Below, one piece after another: positions 1-14,982 of a stretch of DNA of 64,000 nucleotides. The stretch is taken from NCBI GenBank assembly GCA_021292165.1, contig CM037878.1:254559921-254623920 (forward strand). The letters run 5' to 3'. A program made the translations under genes and the position numbers. A model generated the notes under the pieces. The model was given only the letters and a program-made list of their open reading frames with translations. It made no database searches and was not told where the DNA came from. This stretch comes from Shinisaurus crocodilurus. Taxonomy: Eukaryota; Chordata; Lepidosauria; Squamata; Shinisauridae. Each line of letters starts with the position of its first letter. Position 1 is the stretch's first letter.

Positions 1-648
1 CTAATGAGGAGCCTATTTTAATCAGCTTATTTTGAAAAAAGCAGCATTTTGTAACAGTCAAAACAGGTCTGAAAAATGGTAATTATCAGTAATGTGTTAA
101 CAGGGAGGGGGTGTCTCTGTGGGCTGAAATTAACAAGGTTCCTGTTTGACAGCGGCATATACGGGACACAGCAGCTACCAGGCAGGCAGGATGGCTCAGC
201 CAATATGCTGGCAACTCACAGATTAGCCATAGCCAATAATTTGCTCTGTTTCCTTGAGTCTTAAATCGGTACCGTCCTCCAATAAATTCTCCTTTGATGT
301 CGTGTATTTTCTCACTATCTTTCTTCATCCTTCTGCTGTACCCAGGGATGGGTTGGGCAGGCTACTGGATAAATAAAATAGTATTCTCAAGTATTCACTC
401 CACCACCTGGCTCATCAGTATCTTCTGCAGAGTAAATGCTTGACAATAATATTTTATTTATCCAGGAGCCACTACCCTGGTCATTTTCAGCACCTCTCCC
501 AACAAATCACCTCTCTCAATCCCTAACGCAACACAACCTGGCTGGTACTGGGTGATATGGAAGTTAGTTTATGGAAGGAGATGGTATTGGTGGTGAGCAT
601 TTATACCAACATCACTCAGGGATGGCCTAATCACTGTCTCGCTCTGTT
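1..648. other. Unassigned sequence, no gene seen
   Basis: Mixed-composition DNA with no credible coding frame and no repeat that I can place with confidence. Short frames on both strands lack recognisable domains. Confidence 0.5.
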
Positions 649-877
649 ATTTACTTATTTGTTACAATTAGGTATATCCTAACATTTCCTCCCAAGGAGC
701 TCAAGACGGCATGCATGATCCTCCTCCTCTCCAGTTTATCCTAACAACAAACCTGTGAGGTGGGTTAGGCTGAGAGTCAGTGACTGGCCCAAAGTCACCG
801 AGTGGTTGGGTGGGGACTTGAACCCACTTCTTCTCAGTCCCAGCCCAACACTCTAACCACTACACCACTCTGGCTCT
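649..877 (-). mobile_element. Sauria-type tRNA-derived SINE, reverse orientation
   Basis: Read on the minus strand, the element opens with a tRNA-like head (agagccagagtggtgtagtg, starting at 877). It then has a B-box-like GGGTTCAAGTCC segment, the body containing CCTCACAGGTTTGTTG, and an A/T-rich tail near 650 (aataagtaaataac on that strand). This order is the known layout of squamate Sauria SINEs, which are transcribed by RNA polymerase III and borrow a LINE (BovB-type) 3' end. The copy is diverged and presumably inactive. Confidence 0.75.
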
Positions 878-2028
878 TAGCTTTATTGTGAGCCAGTTCC
901 CCTCTCTGGTCACTGAAGAGGCAACAGGATTTGGGAGCACTGCTATGTGCTGACAGGGATGCCAGTTTGCACAGTCCCGGTTTGCTTAAAAACAACAACA
1001 CAACCTTGTGCCAAGCATACAGTGCCATCTGCTCCTATAAGAGCTGCCATCCACATTTTTTGTCACATGTGCAATAAAGAACCCTGCTAAGCATCGCTCT
1101 CAGAGCTTCCCAACAACGATGAAGGCTGAAAACAGGAAAGGGCATAGAATAAATTTAATGGGTTGCCTAAGACAGGGCATGATGGTGGCATGGAGGTCAG
1201 AGTGAGAGAATGATCAATGGACAACATAAAAGGAGTGAATAGCTGTATTTTAAAGGATGTGCATATATCACTGTTGGCAGGTTACAGGCAAATAATTTTT
1301 AAAATCCTGAGCAATTTGCCTGAATAAAAAGTTAGAGCTGATCAAAAACAGTTGCTGTAGTTTGCAGCAATTACCTGGCTGGTCCAATTCAAAGTCCGAG
1401 TATGAGGTTTTACATGCTGTGGGGGCATGGCTGGCTTCAGGCACAAGCCACCTTCTATTCTATACTCTATGCAGAACTTTCAGTGTGAATGGAAGCTGGT
1501 GTGCAAAAGCACGTATGCTCGTAGGACCCACCACAGACAATCATTTGCCTCAGAACAGGAGTTTAAATCGAGAGCAACCCCTTCCACAAATGAAAGAACT
1601 TCTTCTGTTTATGGAATGGCTGGCGATCCAATAAAGGCTCCCCTTGGGGGAGGCCAATTTTACCAGTACCCCTTTCCCCTCCATTGCCAACTCCCACATT
1701 ATCCCGGAGGGTCCTTCAACCATCCAGGGAAGATTTTTGCAGGGAGCACAAGGGGCAGCAGAGGGAAGGGGGAATCAGAGAAAACCAACACACACACCCC
1801 AGTTCCATGAGATGGAGGTTCCATGAGTAGAATTAATTTCGTGAGATCTCTGGATCCAACTCTATTTTGGCGAAGGAAAGTGTCTGCATTCCATTGCCTA
1901 TATTTCCTGCTGGGGCTATGTGTGAACCTAACATAACAGATTGGTAGATCAGTTGGAGATCACCGAAGGGAGATATAAGCTGAATAATTTTTATCCTTCT
2001 TTGTTTGAAGGGAAGAAAGGTTTATGTC
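878..2028. other. Unassigned sequence, no gene seen
   Basis: No domain-bearing frame is visible. The 90-127 codon open frames between 1362 and 1826 overlap each other in two phases, have no recognisable motif and read like chance frames. Confidence 0.45.
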
Positions 2029-2464
2029 TAGGGATGGATGAATCTGTCAGTTTTGCTTTTTCCTGCATTCAGATTTGTTAAATCTCAAGTTCTTTCTGTC
2101 CCAAATATGAAAAACAAAAACCACAAATTTTGGTAAATTCTTATTTTTTTAAAAAAAATGAACAGAAATGAAATTCCCATCCATCTGCACCAGCAAAATT
2201 CAATCAACACAGCTATTCCCAGCACGGAGAGAGCCATGATGTACCTGCCTGCCATGTAGCTGTTAAAGGTGAGGAGCCTGTCAGAAAAAAAAGAGGAGTC
2301 AACCCTAATTCAGCACTAACAAGGTTGAATTCACAGGGCTTCAAACCCAGGCTTTTAACTAAGCACTCAAAGTTCTTTCCATCCATAAATTAGATATATA
2401 AATTTGCGAATTTTGGTAAATTCTTATCAAAAGTGAACTGAAACAAAATTCTCACCCATCCCTG
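2029..2464. mobile_element. Dispersed MITE-like repeat, copy 1 of 2
   Basis: The interval starts with tagggatggatgaatctgtc and ends with ctcacccatccctg, giving imperfect inverted ends (CAGGGATGG-like). A diverged second copy lies at about 22315-22755. Both share the start, the CAGCTATTCCCAG(C/A)ACGG block and the GCCATGTAGCTGTTAAAG block. No clean target duplication is visible. CAG-starting ends suggest a non-autonomous hAT element, but this is inference. Confidence 0.55.
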
Positions 2465-3179
2465 TTCGTTGGTCCCAATTCGGCCAAATTTAACCTTTGT
2501 CCTTCAAACCATCAACAAAGGTGAACATAATCAGCTTTTCCTTTCCTTGGCCAAGACTACTTTCCATCAGTCATAAACCTGAGAGAATAAGGTGCTAAGA
2601 TGGGTTGAATAATATCCTGGGTTATATTTCAGTGGTGGTGGGGAGTTTTCTCACACATGGCTGGCCATCCAGTATGATGGATGTTTCTGGGTCTTGGCTG
2701 TGGTATGGAAGAATAGGCAGAAGGACTCTGGACAGCAACAGGAGCTGGTGGAGGCAGAGAGGATGTATAGGAGGAATATACAGAAGGGAGATAACAGGAA
2801 ACAGGGTACTTGTGTAGGTTGAGAGAATTAGGGAGGGTTTTTTTTGTACTAAGGGGAATTAATGGCCATTATCTCATTAGCCCTCATCCCCTACCAAAAA
2901 TAGACCTACATGCTAGTCAGGGGTCAGCATTATCAGGCACCTGCCAAGGCCCACAGCCCTGCAGGGGGCCCACTACTGACCCCTGGAGGGCACCTGGCAC
3001 AGCTGCTCTTCCTCCTTGCTGTCACTGCCTGTTTTGTTCACCTGTCCTCTCCAAGCATGCAAGCAGTGACAGGAGCAAGGAGAAGCAGAAGCCTCGGCTT
3101 CCTTCTCCTTCTGGGTGGTGGTGTGGACTGCCAAGCATATGGGCAGCTGTTACAGTGGTGAAGAGAAAGTATTAATTTC
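2465..3179. other. Unassigned sequence, no gene seen
   Basis: About 2905-3165 is moderately GC-rich and carries two overlapping short frames (121 and 83 codons) in different phases with no domain. I see no splice-flanked exon or promoter. Confidence 0.4.
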
Positions 3180-3245
3180 ATTTATTTATTTAAAACATTT
3201 ATACGCCACCTTATTACCAAGGAGTTCAAGGTGGCTTAGAACAAA
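3180..3245 (-). repeat. LINE/SINE 3'-tail fragment
   Basis: TTTATTTATTTATT is followed by acatttatacgccaccttat and AAGGAGTTCAAGGTGGC. This is the reverse complement of the common sauropsid SINE/LINE tail (GCCACCTTGAACTCCTTGG...AAATAAATAAA). Only the tail is present. Confidence 0.55.
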
Positions 3246-3350
3246 GACAATAGTGTAACAATTTAAAACATCCTTTTCATTCCTTAAAAAACACTAAGCA
3301 TTAAAACACGAAGAAAGGTAGCAGAAAACTAACAACTCAACAGCAATTAA

Positions 3351-3455
3351 AGGTGCAATCCGATGCAAGTTTAGAGAGAAAAAAAGGCCTATAAGTCCCA
3401 GCATGCTGGGAGTTGTAGGCCTTTTCTCTCTCTAAACTTGCATAGGATTGTGCCC
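3351..3455. mobile_element. Palindromic MITE, family 1 copy a (TAA target duplication)
   Basis: The element is almost entirely an inverted repeat. GGTGCAATCCGATGCAAGTT at the left pairs with AACTTGCATAGGATTGTGCC at the right, with cccagcatgctggg at the centre. TAA flanks both sides (3348-3350 and 3456-3458), matching the 3-bp TWA duplication known for PIF/Harbinger elements. Other copies are at 29457, 36747 and 61273. There is no coding capacity. Confidence 0.75.
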
Positions 3456-3483
3456 TAAAATATTTAAACTATTTGAATGTGAG

Positions 3484-3548
3484 AGTATTTTATTCATTTT
3501 AGAACATTTACTGTATATCTTGCCTTATCTCCAAGGAGTTCAAGCCAG
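3484..3548 (-). repeat. LINE/SINE 3'-tail fragment
   Basis: The stretch tttattcattttagaacatt followed by ccaaggagttcaag resembles the tail fragment at 3180-3245. Divergence is higher and the head is missing. Confidence 0.4.
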
Positions 3549-5068
3549 CTTCCCATTTCATGAGGTGAGCCCGCACAAAGCAGGGCAGCGGAGCTCTGAA
3601 AGTATCTTGTACCAAGGCTGCCTCAAAACCTGGAGCTGGAACCGATGCCACTGAATGGGGCACACATTCTTTCAGTCACCCTTGCCTCTATCTCTCCCTT
3701 CATCATGCATGCGCATGCACCCTGACCCACTCCCACCCTCACCCCACACATATCCCCGATGATCACCAGACAAGGACCCCATGGCATTAATTGCCACCAA
3801 GTTTTTTTTATTGTCATAATATTTCCCTGATTGTTTTCTGCCTGTTCCCAGAGCACTTGTGTGAGATCTAGGCAAGGGATTCACTCAGTGCCTGGTATCA
3901 TAAGGCACTCTGGCCCTTACATCTACCAGGAAAAACCTATAGCATCAGTGATAATAGATGTGGGTGCTGACAGAAAACAGTCCTTCCAGAGCTCTTCGGC
4001 TGTGCTCCCCCTTCATCTAGAACCCTGCCATTGTTGGAGGCAGTTGTGGAAACTCAGTAAGCATAGCTAGCTACCATCTGCTCCCTTTTAGCAAGCAGAA
4101 AATGCTGTTTGTTTATTATTATTTTTAAAGACCTTCTAACTTAAAGCCCATCTCCTATTCTTCTTCTTCTGAAGGGTTTGACCCTTGCTGAGAAACGGCC
4201 AGCTGTGGGCAGCTTAAACAGGCCAATGTTCATTAAACGTCTTACTCAACCTCAATCCTCATGAATTGTTTAATGTACAACGCAGACAAAAGCCTTATTT
4301 CTTCATGTGTCAGCTCTTGTTAAGCGCCTCCCTGCCCCTCTTGCTGCCGGCAGTAAACAGGATTAACAAGCCCTATACTTAGACACGCTGCGCCTGCACA
4401 TGATTCTCACACAAGCAAAGGAGAATACGTACCACCCAAATGCAGACAATGCACATAGGCAAGCGTGCACATAATACGTCCTAGTGAATGCATCCTATGT
4501 GAATCTTGCAGAATGGAAAACATCTGTAACATGTACAAGATGCATTCACACAGAGACAGACATAAACACTCTGCATGCACGGGGAAATCAGCAGCACACA
4601 GCTGATGACCACATGCAGGCAGCCTCTCACAACCACTTCATGTGTGGTGGTACCATCATTTATTTAGTTGTAGATCATATTATGATTATTTTTCATGCAA
4701 TAGTAAAGTGATTATATCAGGTTAGTGTTATGGGCTCCATAGTGACTCATCACGGATCATTCCATGGCAAACCTTCAAGAAGTGGGTTGAGTACTGGCAC
4801 ACTCAATGACAATCTGAGCCTGTGGTGGAAAGATCACACAGTCACTTCTACATAGATAACATGTAATCCAAGCTCAAACATTAGAAATGGTCCAGCACTG
4901 GGAACATTATCATAAGAATGAGCCCTCATACCTAGACTAGACTGTTCTAATGAAAATAGGGACTGAGAGGCACTGTTGAGGTACACATTGTACCTCTTAA
5001 AATGAAAAGCATTTGCCATGTGACCCAATCTTCATGCCATACAAATGCCAACACAGTCATCACCACTG
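3549..5068. other. Unassigned sequence with one candidate conserved block
   Basis: No gene is seen. 4150-4400 contains no recognisable repeat and has evenly mixed composition with several short TTAA/ATTAA motifs (for example catgaattgtttaatgtac). It is a possible conserved non-coding element, but this cannot be judged without a cross-species alignment. Confidence 0.3.
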
Positions 5069-5190
5069 GTAGACAACCTGGTGACCTCCAGATGTTTTGG
5101 ACTACAATCGCTCACTGTTGGACATGCTGGCTACAGCTGATGGGAGTGTGGTCCAAAACATCTGGAGGGCACCGGGATACCTATGCCTGG
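5069..5190. mobile_element. Palindromic MITE, family 4 (CCTCCAGATGTTTTGG ends)
   Basis: cctccagatgttttggact near the left end pairs with gtccaaaacatctggaggg near the right end. This is the ubiquitous squamate repeat with the 'ctccagatgttttggactac' signature. Related copies lie at 39035-39155 and 57492-57626. There is no frame. Confidence 0.65.
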
Positions 5191-5574
5191 ATTATACCAA
5201 TGTATAGTGGAGATTCCACATCTCAGTTGTGCATGAGCACATGGCCAATGGAAAGCTACCCTGTGGATTTTTATCTTGGCAGAATGATCCACAAGTAATG
5301 AGAGCCTGAAAAGACAACTGGCACTTTCTTTAATAATCTCTAAACCACACCAAAGCAAATTTCACAAGAGAAGCCTAAATTAGTTATTGGATTTCCCACA
5401 TTTGGCTTATGATGTTATACCACCTCAGGAGGAGAGGCAAGTCCATATTTGCCCATGCATGTTTCCATTCCCCCTTCCTCTGTTGGTTCCCTGTGTCTGT
5501 TTTAGATTGTAAACCCTCTGGCATAAGGGCCTGTCACATCTTTGCAAAGCACCATGTACATAGATGGCACTATC

Positions 5575-5617
<43 letters not shown>

Positions 5618-5650
5618 GGAAAAGGAGGAGGAGGAGGAGGAGGAGGAGAT
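5575..5650. repeat. Compound microsatellite (AAT)n-(AGG)n
   Basis: An uninterrupted AAT run of about 14 units (5575-5617) is followed by an AGG run of about 7-8 units (5620-5650). Both strands translate into low-complexity frames that are not genes. Confidence 0.95.
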
Positions 5651-7304
5651 ATTTCTCCATTGTAAGGATGGCAATTGACAACCAAGCATGCCATCTTGAA
5701 GACTGCATATGTTCACAGGAAACGGGGAATGCATGTTCAGAAGATATTCACATTTCAGAGCCATAATTCTAAGGACTGTCAACACATAAATAAAACGGGG
5801 CCTTTCCCCCACCTTGCCTCCAACATGAATCATATTCACAAGTTCAAGCAAAACAAAGCATGCTTACCATCACTTGTAAAAGCAGCCTAAGTTTGTACCA
5901 GGGCACATGTGCACACACGCAGAGATAACCGTGCAACTTAATGCAGGATTACTTTGCAGCCACAACCTGTAATCTGGGTAAACTGAAGGCCCTTGTCTCC
6001 AAATTACTACCTCTCCCAAGGGACAATGTGAAAATGGTGAAGAGGCTTAGTAGCCTTGAATGTAAAACAAGCAAGTTGTTTGCTATGCTCTTAGCAGGAT
6101 TCTTCTCATGGTTTTCATCATTTTCAGCAGTAGCAGCTGTGGGAGAATTTCCAATGCAGATGAAGTTGCAGACTTCCAAATTCTGAGCAGCTGGTGGAAT
6201 GAAGTTACCGTACTCCTCCAAATAGTGAAAAGAGTGCATGGTGGAGGATTTTTTTTTTTAAAAAAAAAACAAGGTTCCACAAAACCTTCAGACACCTGAA
6301 ATTTAAAGAGATAGGCACATAATACTCTATCCTCCAAATCATAGGGTGGGGGACATCCAGTAGCATTTCTCTATTTAAAAAAGTAATCATCTTCTCTTCT
6401 CATCAGTCTCCAGTTGGAGGTCCCTTTTCCTGGAAGAAAGTCTTCTTGAGTGTTACATTATGTTTGTTTAAATTGACTTCATAGTGTTCAGTAAGATGAG
6501 TACATAAAATCCAAACCACAAACCCCAAAGAACCTCCAGATTTATTAACTATTGGGGCTTGATTTATTGAGTTCGAACCAAAATGGCAAAATATGTCTTC
6601 ACTTCCAAACACACATGCCTGCAAAATGTAAAAGTGGCTGGCAGTGTTACAACCCATTCACAGTGTAACAGAGAATGGATGCTAGTATTCTCAAATGTGT
6701 TACTGATGTATTTTGGCTGCAAGTATATTTTTTTGTCCATCCATTGTAACTGTCGGGAGTATTGCAATTGGTCTTTTACTGCAGCATTTCCAGTACATAT
6801 AGAGCTGTAACAATTTGCATCATTAAATGTTCAACCAGCCACCAGTTATATATGCTGCAGTAATTGCTGGAATGTAGAAATTTCACCAATGGAAAGATAC
6901 AAAGCCATCCAATCATGAGAGAGAAAGAGGGCCACTTGATTCATGCAAATACCAACAGAGCAAATTGTGGTTTCTACAATTTAATGCTGCAGTTAAAATG
7001 TTTTTTTGGGAGGTGGGAAGGAAAGGAAATAATGTTTTTATAGTACTGGCACTATTGAGGATGGTTAACAGCTTCATTTTCAGTATTAACACAATCAAAT
7101 TCACTCCTGTGATTAGAAAAAACCCACATTTAAAAAAGAAGAAATCATGTACCATTCTACCAAAAAGAGACACAATGCGAGAAAAAATATTTTAGGAAAA
7201 CTGAATTCATCCATATGAGCAGCTGATGGAGCTATTGTGAGCAGAATGAGTAAATGAAATGTGAAGATTTGGTGTCACATCCAGAAAGGGAAGGTGGACT
7301 TACT
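5651..7304. other. Unassigned sequence, no gene seen
   Basis: AT-rich DNA including a T10-A10 block at 6249-6268. Overlapping frames at 5941-6337 occur on both strands without domains. No repeat family is assigned. Confidence 0.4.
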
Positions 7305-7774
7305 GGTTGCATTCAGACATCATGTTAAACCATGGCTTATGGTGTGGTAATGAGTTGCACTGAACCTCCAGTTCACAAGCTCTCTGCTCCCCTCTTTTCT
7401 TCTGGCATGGCCATGAGAAGTTTGAAAACTTTCACATTGAGTTTTGATTAACCACAGTATGTGGTTTTGTTTGAAACTGACTAACTGTGGTTCATCTTAA
7501 CTTATCATTTATTTGAAGCAAGGAGACTTCAAACCATGGGTTATGAAGCTGGCTTGCCTCAACAAACCATACTTAAGATTCTGATTAACCACCGTTTAGG
7601 GTTCAGAACTTCAGACATAATACTAAGCAGAGGTTCATAAAAAACAGATGTGAAAGCTTTCAATCTCCTCTTCACAGGCACACTGGAGAGGAGGAGTGCA
7701 CAAGCCTAAGGTTTGCAGCAACTTAATTCTGATCACCTTAAACCATTGTCTATTGTGACATCTGAATGCAGCCA
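7305..7774. mobile_element. MITE-like element with long inverted ends
   Basis: The left end ggttgcattcagacatca pairs with the right end tgacatctgaatgcagcca, followed inward on both sides by AAACCATG/AAACCATTG. The interior repeats the motif 'AACCA(T/C)' many times (7324, 7450, 7533, 7565), a common look for sub-terminal binding sites. The target duplication is unclear. Confidence 0.5.
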
Positions 7775-8317
7775 CTATGAATCTCTCTCTTTTCAGCACA
7801 TAGGAAGTAGGCAGGAAAAGATTAACTCCTCTGCTAACTTAGAAGGCAGGGTCAATCCAATCATGCCATTCCATCAAGAGGAGAGTTGGGGATCCACCCA
7901 GTTTCAAGATATAACAAATTTCATCAGCAACCCGTCCTTCCCTGATTAACCTTTCAGTACTGCAAAAAAAGAAGAAGGAAATGCAACAATACTGACCACA
8001 AAAAGCCTATAGAGATAAAAGAAATGACAGAGAAAATTCTGGAAGACAAGACAAAAGGAATATCCTCCTGACATCTAACTCACAGGGCACTGTGCAAACA
8101 CAGGTATATCCCAGCCACCACCGCAGATACATTTGCAGAGGGTGGGATGGCTTGCTCTCCTCTTTCATGAACAAAAAAGAATGTAGTGGTAAATCCATCT
8201 TCCCTTTCTCAATCAGCTTCCAGGAGAGCAGGTGGGAAAGGGATGTCCAGCAGGGCTTAACATGGGGAAGATTGCAAATGGCTGATTACACTGCTGACTG
8301 CAGAGCCCTCCCACCAA
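7775..8317. other. Unassigned sequence, no gene seen
   Basis: No credible frame, RNA gene or assignable repeat. The 121-codon frame starting at 8092 runs into the SINE-like repeat at 8318 and is taken as chance. Confidence 0.4.
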
Positions 8318-8458
8318 AAGTGCTTAATAATATTACTGATACTTTGCATTTACATAGCACTTCGGAATGCGCAAAGTGCTTCACATATATTATTTCAATA
8401 CTTAAACTCTGTAAGGTGGGTCAGTATTATATCACCACATTGCTAAGGATGGGCTGAG
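8318..8458. repeat. Ancient MIR-like / LINE-derived repeat
   Basis: The run catttacatagcacttcgga, aagtgcttcacatatatta and ctctgtaaggtgggtcagta matches the order seen in MIR-type SINE cores and L2-like tails. It is heavily diverged, so the family name is tentative. Confidence 0.45.
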
Positions 8459-11541
<3,083 letters not shown>

Positions 11542-12307
11542 ATGGACTATTGGCAGATGCGCAGCATTTGCTGCATGAGATTTCCCCCCCCCCCACCACC
11601 AGTATAAATTTGCCTGGGCAAATATATACACCTCATGCTAGCCTCATGAAACTGGAAAAAGCCTTCTCTTCAAAAAAAATTGTCATTGGGAAGTCTGTCT
11701 CCAATAATCCTGTGAGGATGTCTACCTGTTGCTGATATGACCTGTACTCAAGTTAACTGTTCCCTTTGTACATAGCAGTATAACTGTACCCTATACACAT
11801 CTGGCCTAGGACCTAGTACAGATGGCATTCATACAATACAAAGGCTTAACTTGTGTCTGTAACTACCTGGGACAGTGGTCTCAGTGTAACCAGCAATGTA
11901 ACAATGGAGTTTGAGGCTAGATCTGTACAGGCTAACAAAAGATCAGACTTCCACTACACAAAGCGCTAAGAAATCCAGATCACTATTGTTGAGGCTGGCA
12001 AGAGTTTGTGAAAAGGATGGCCATTTTTGTCTTGCCACTGTTCCTAGCAGGGTTGGAAACATATCTCATCCAAGCCTTATGAACCTTGCCCATCTGTATT
12101 CCAGCAAGACATCACAGGGCAAAAAGGTTGCTCAACTTGAGTTGCTCCAATGTTTGCATTGACACCTGTAAATTTAATCATCAGGTTTAATTTATGTAAG
12201 ATTTTTATACGTTGCCTTAATGTTGTCATATGACAGTAGAAAACCAAACTTTGTAAGTCATCCTGAAGTTGAGAATTTTAATGCCCAACACGTCATTGTG
12301 AAAGGAA

Positions 12308-12313
12308 AATAAA
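12308..12313 (+). terminator. Polyadenylation signal inherited from the actin mRNA
   Basis: AATAAA sits at the distance from the retrocopy's end expected for the parental mRNA cleavage site. The context (cattgtg...aaggaaaataaag) matches the ACTG1 3' end. Confidence 0.85.
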
Positions 12314-12320
12314 GCACTGC

Positions 12321-12334
12321 AATATACTGGAGAG
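12321..12334. repeat. Target-site duplication, right copy
   Basis: Perfect 14-of-14 match to 10344-10357, lying immediately after the retrocopy's 3' end. Confidence 0.9.
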
Positions 12335-13321
12335 GAGGCAGGGCCTGCCTTTTAAGGCCACCTATATCTCTGCTCCTATTGACCACTGCATCCCACCAAG
12401 TGCAGCCGCATTGGCAACTAACCCAGGAGCAAACTTGCCCTCATTTGCAACTATGGATGGGAGGAACAACATTCATACACTATGCATATTATGCACCTGA
12501 CCTTCACACAGTCAGTATAATGTCTGAAAGGGTCGCTGTGTGTACAACAGCATGGGCAGAGGCCTTTCTCCATGTAGTCAAGAACCCTGATAAAGCAGAA
12601 TTCCAGATTACATAGAAAGAGCCCTCTGCATATACAGTTTTATATGTGGGAACTCTTTCAGACATTATATGGAACATTTAGAGGTTGAACACTTGCGATC
12701 CCATTCCTTCTTCTACATGTTTATATAAACCCTATTCAGTTGTTCCTCAAGTATATCCATGGAGGGTCTGTGGGACTCCATGGAAGGCCTGCATGATCAG
12801 CTTACAATCTCCCTTCAGACTTTCCTGCTCAATGCCGGTGCACATGGCCCTGAACATCCAACGATACACTATAACGTCCAAGCAAGGCTATCAAAGGTTC
12901 ACATCATGGAGCTCAACAGCCAATTATGGCTCCTTGACAAGTGCATCTGTAGCCCTTTTCAGACAAAGCAGTCACTTGTTCAGTGAATGCATTACTGGAG
13001 AGTAGAGCTGTGTTTGCTAGCCATGCCTGCAGTATTAGCACACCCCTCTAGCCATGCTCCCAATGTCTGCATATTTACTTGAATGTGCGGAAGTGGCTCC
13101 TATGCATGTACAGTTTTACATGCATAGGAGCTCTTGTCAGATGTTTAACAATGTCAGGCTGATGGACACACCAATGTTAGGGGCATGGTTAGCTGGTGAG
13201 GCCATGCTCCCCATTCATGCATTCACTAAACATGTGAGCAGTTTGTCTAAAAGGTACTGGTATGTTGCACGTATTTACAGACATGGATATGTCACATTCA
13301 CACATTACATTGTTTAGGTAA
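12335..13321. repeat. Unclassified sequence with a recurrent hairpin motif
   Basis: No gene. A perfect 15-bp inverted repeat (gctcctatgcatgta / tacatgcataggagc, loop cagttt) is at 13096-13131. Degenerate versions of the same 'TATGCATGTACA-TATATGCATA' motif occur at 12627-12645 and 19146-19171. This suggests a dispersed foldback-like repeat family whose borders I cannot fix. Confidence 0.4.
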
Positions 13322-13368
13322 ATATAACAGAGTCTTGTAGCATTTTAAAAACTAACAAATATATTATG
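13322..13368. repeat. Left half of a palindromic repeat split by an LTR
   Basis: aacagagtcttgtagcattt followed by actaacaaatatattatg is the left side of a common sauropsid repeat. Its right side resumes at 14562, after the LTR. Confidence 0.7.
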
Positions 13369-14561
13369 TGTTGGGGTTCAGTGTCAGTAATACAGTGGGC
13401 CTTCTAGTTCTAGTTCATAGCCAGAAACTGGTCAGCAGTAGTTTGGAAGGGTTTGGGGCCATGTCAGTCTGTGGAATGTCAAGACCAGTGTGAGCTTATC
13501 ACTCTCAGAGTTCTCAGGGGAAAGCAGGTGGAAGTCTAGTCTCTCCCATCCAGCTGTAACTTCAACCTTGCAGAGATAGAACCTGGCAGCCTTCTCTGGG
13601 AACTTCAGGAGAGGGGAGGGGTGGTTTGCAGAGGTGTCACTCTGGTTGAAGCCTTAGCCCTGAAGGGTAGAAGGGAAACACCCAGGTGGGATAGGGGCCT
13701 TGTGGATGGGCCAGTTCTCTTGTCAATCAGTGATTTTGAAGGAGGGTTAAGATGGCCACACCTTTGCTTTTAAGTCAGTGCTTAGCCTCCAGAGCCTTTG
13801 CTAGGAACATCTCTCTTGTCTTCCTTGTCTGTATCTTTCTGTTTGGATCTATCACCAACTGAGCTTTTGGGAGCATTCTGCACATGGACTCTACCTAATT
13901 TGGACTTTCTTCTCTTTGGACTTTTACTATCAAGAACCTGCCATGAAAAGGACTATCATACTTTTCATAGACTGTGCATTCTTGCAGCTATGGATGTGTC
14001 TTCGTCAAGGAGCCCAGAGCACAGCTGGCTTGGGGCTAATTCCTGACTTCTGGAGATTCCTGTGCCTCGATCCATGTGGTGTAGAGATCCCAAAGCTGGG
14101 AGCTTTGGATGTTGGAATCCCTGTGTGTGGGGAAGTACTTTGGACTCAAGTATGATTTTGTTTTGGACCCTTATTGTCGAGAGGCCTGGACTCACAGTAC
14201 CCAGAGTTGGTCTTGACCTCTGTGGACGTGTGCATGCTGGTTCAGGTCCTCTTCTAGAATCCCTTACCTTGTCTCATGGGCAATAGGGCTCTCTGATCCT
14301 TCCCTTCTCTGAGGAGCAGCGGGAATTGGCTCCGGTCCCTTTCTTGCTGTGGAATGTCAGGGAATTTGGTCCCTAAGAGACATTCCAGTCCCCTACCTTG
14401 ATGAGGAACAATTTCAAGAGCCGATAACAAAATGCCATCAGCTATATGTTTTCTGAAGACTGTAACCATTAAGCTTATGCTATATTAAAAGGATCTCACT
14501 GATTTGGAGTTTCCAGTGTCAGAGTGCTAGAATGCATGATTGCAGGACTGGGCCCCCGACA
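13369..14561 (+). mobile_element. Solo LTR, about 1.19 kb
   Basis: The interval starts TGTTGGGG and ends CCCCCGACA, so it has TG...CA ends with a short imperfect inverted repeat as in retroviral or gypsy-type LTRs. It is flanked by ttatg (13364-13368) and ctatg (14562-14566), a 5-bp duplication with one mismatch. Removing it rejoins two halves of an older repeat exactly. There is no internal coding region or second LTR, so it is a recombined solo LTR. A TATA-like ctatattaaaagg at 14480-14492 could be its promoter or poly(A)-signal region. The family is not identified, and orientation is uncertain. Confidence 0.7.
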
Positions 14562-14656
14562 CTATGCCATAAGCCATAGTCCACAAAAGCTTATGCCATA
14601 GCAAAGCTGTTAGTTTTTAAGATGCTCTAACAGACCAACATGGCTACCCCAATGTA
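14562..14656. repeat. Right half of the palindromic repeat split by the LTR
   Basis: ctatgccataagccatagtc, then cacaaaagcttatgccat and gttagtttttaagatgct, ending in 'accaacatggctacccc'. This continues the repeat begun at 13322 in the order expected for the unbroken family. Confidence 0.7.
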
Positions 14657-14982
14657 AGTTATTACATTTTTAGGTATACACTGAAACCATCTGATCTGTA
14701 TACCTATAATTGTAATGCATGAAGTTGACCTCTTACAACATAGAGACAAGATTTACAGTGAAAATAATCAGAGGAATTTGTTGTTGATACATACATACAC
14801 ACAGAGAGAGATGCAGGTATTAGGCTGAACTTGACATGGGATTGCAAATGAAAAAGGCAACTCTGTGTCTCCTTCTTTTCTCTCTTCTGTAACATCTAAG
14901 GGCTCTATGAATAATGGTTCCCCAGCCCTACTCAACTTCATTGGCGGTTGCTTGTGTGGACTGGAAAATCTTACAATGTGGT
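14657..14982. other. Unassigned sequence, no gene seen
   Basis: Short AT-rich stretch. Frames seen on both strands run into the GC-rich MITE to the right and are not gene-like. Confidence 0.4.

Noticed and set aside
5542..5851. Poly-Asn/Arg, poly-Ile/Pro and poly-Tyr/Ser frames
   Set aside because: Produced entirely by the (AAT)n-(AGG)n microsatellite.
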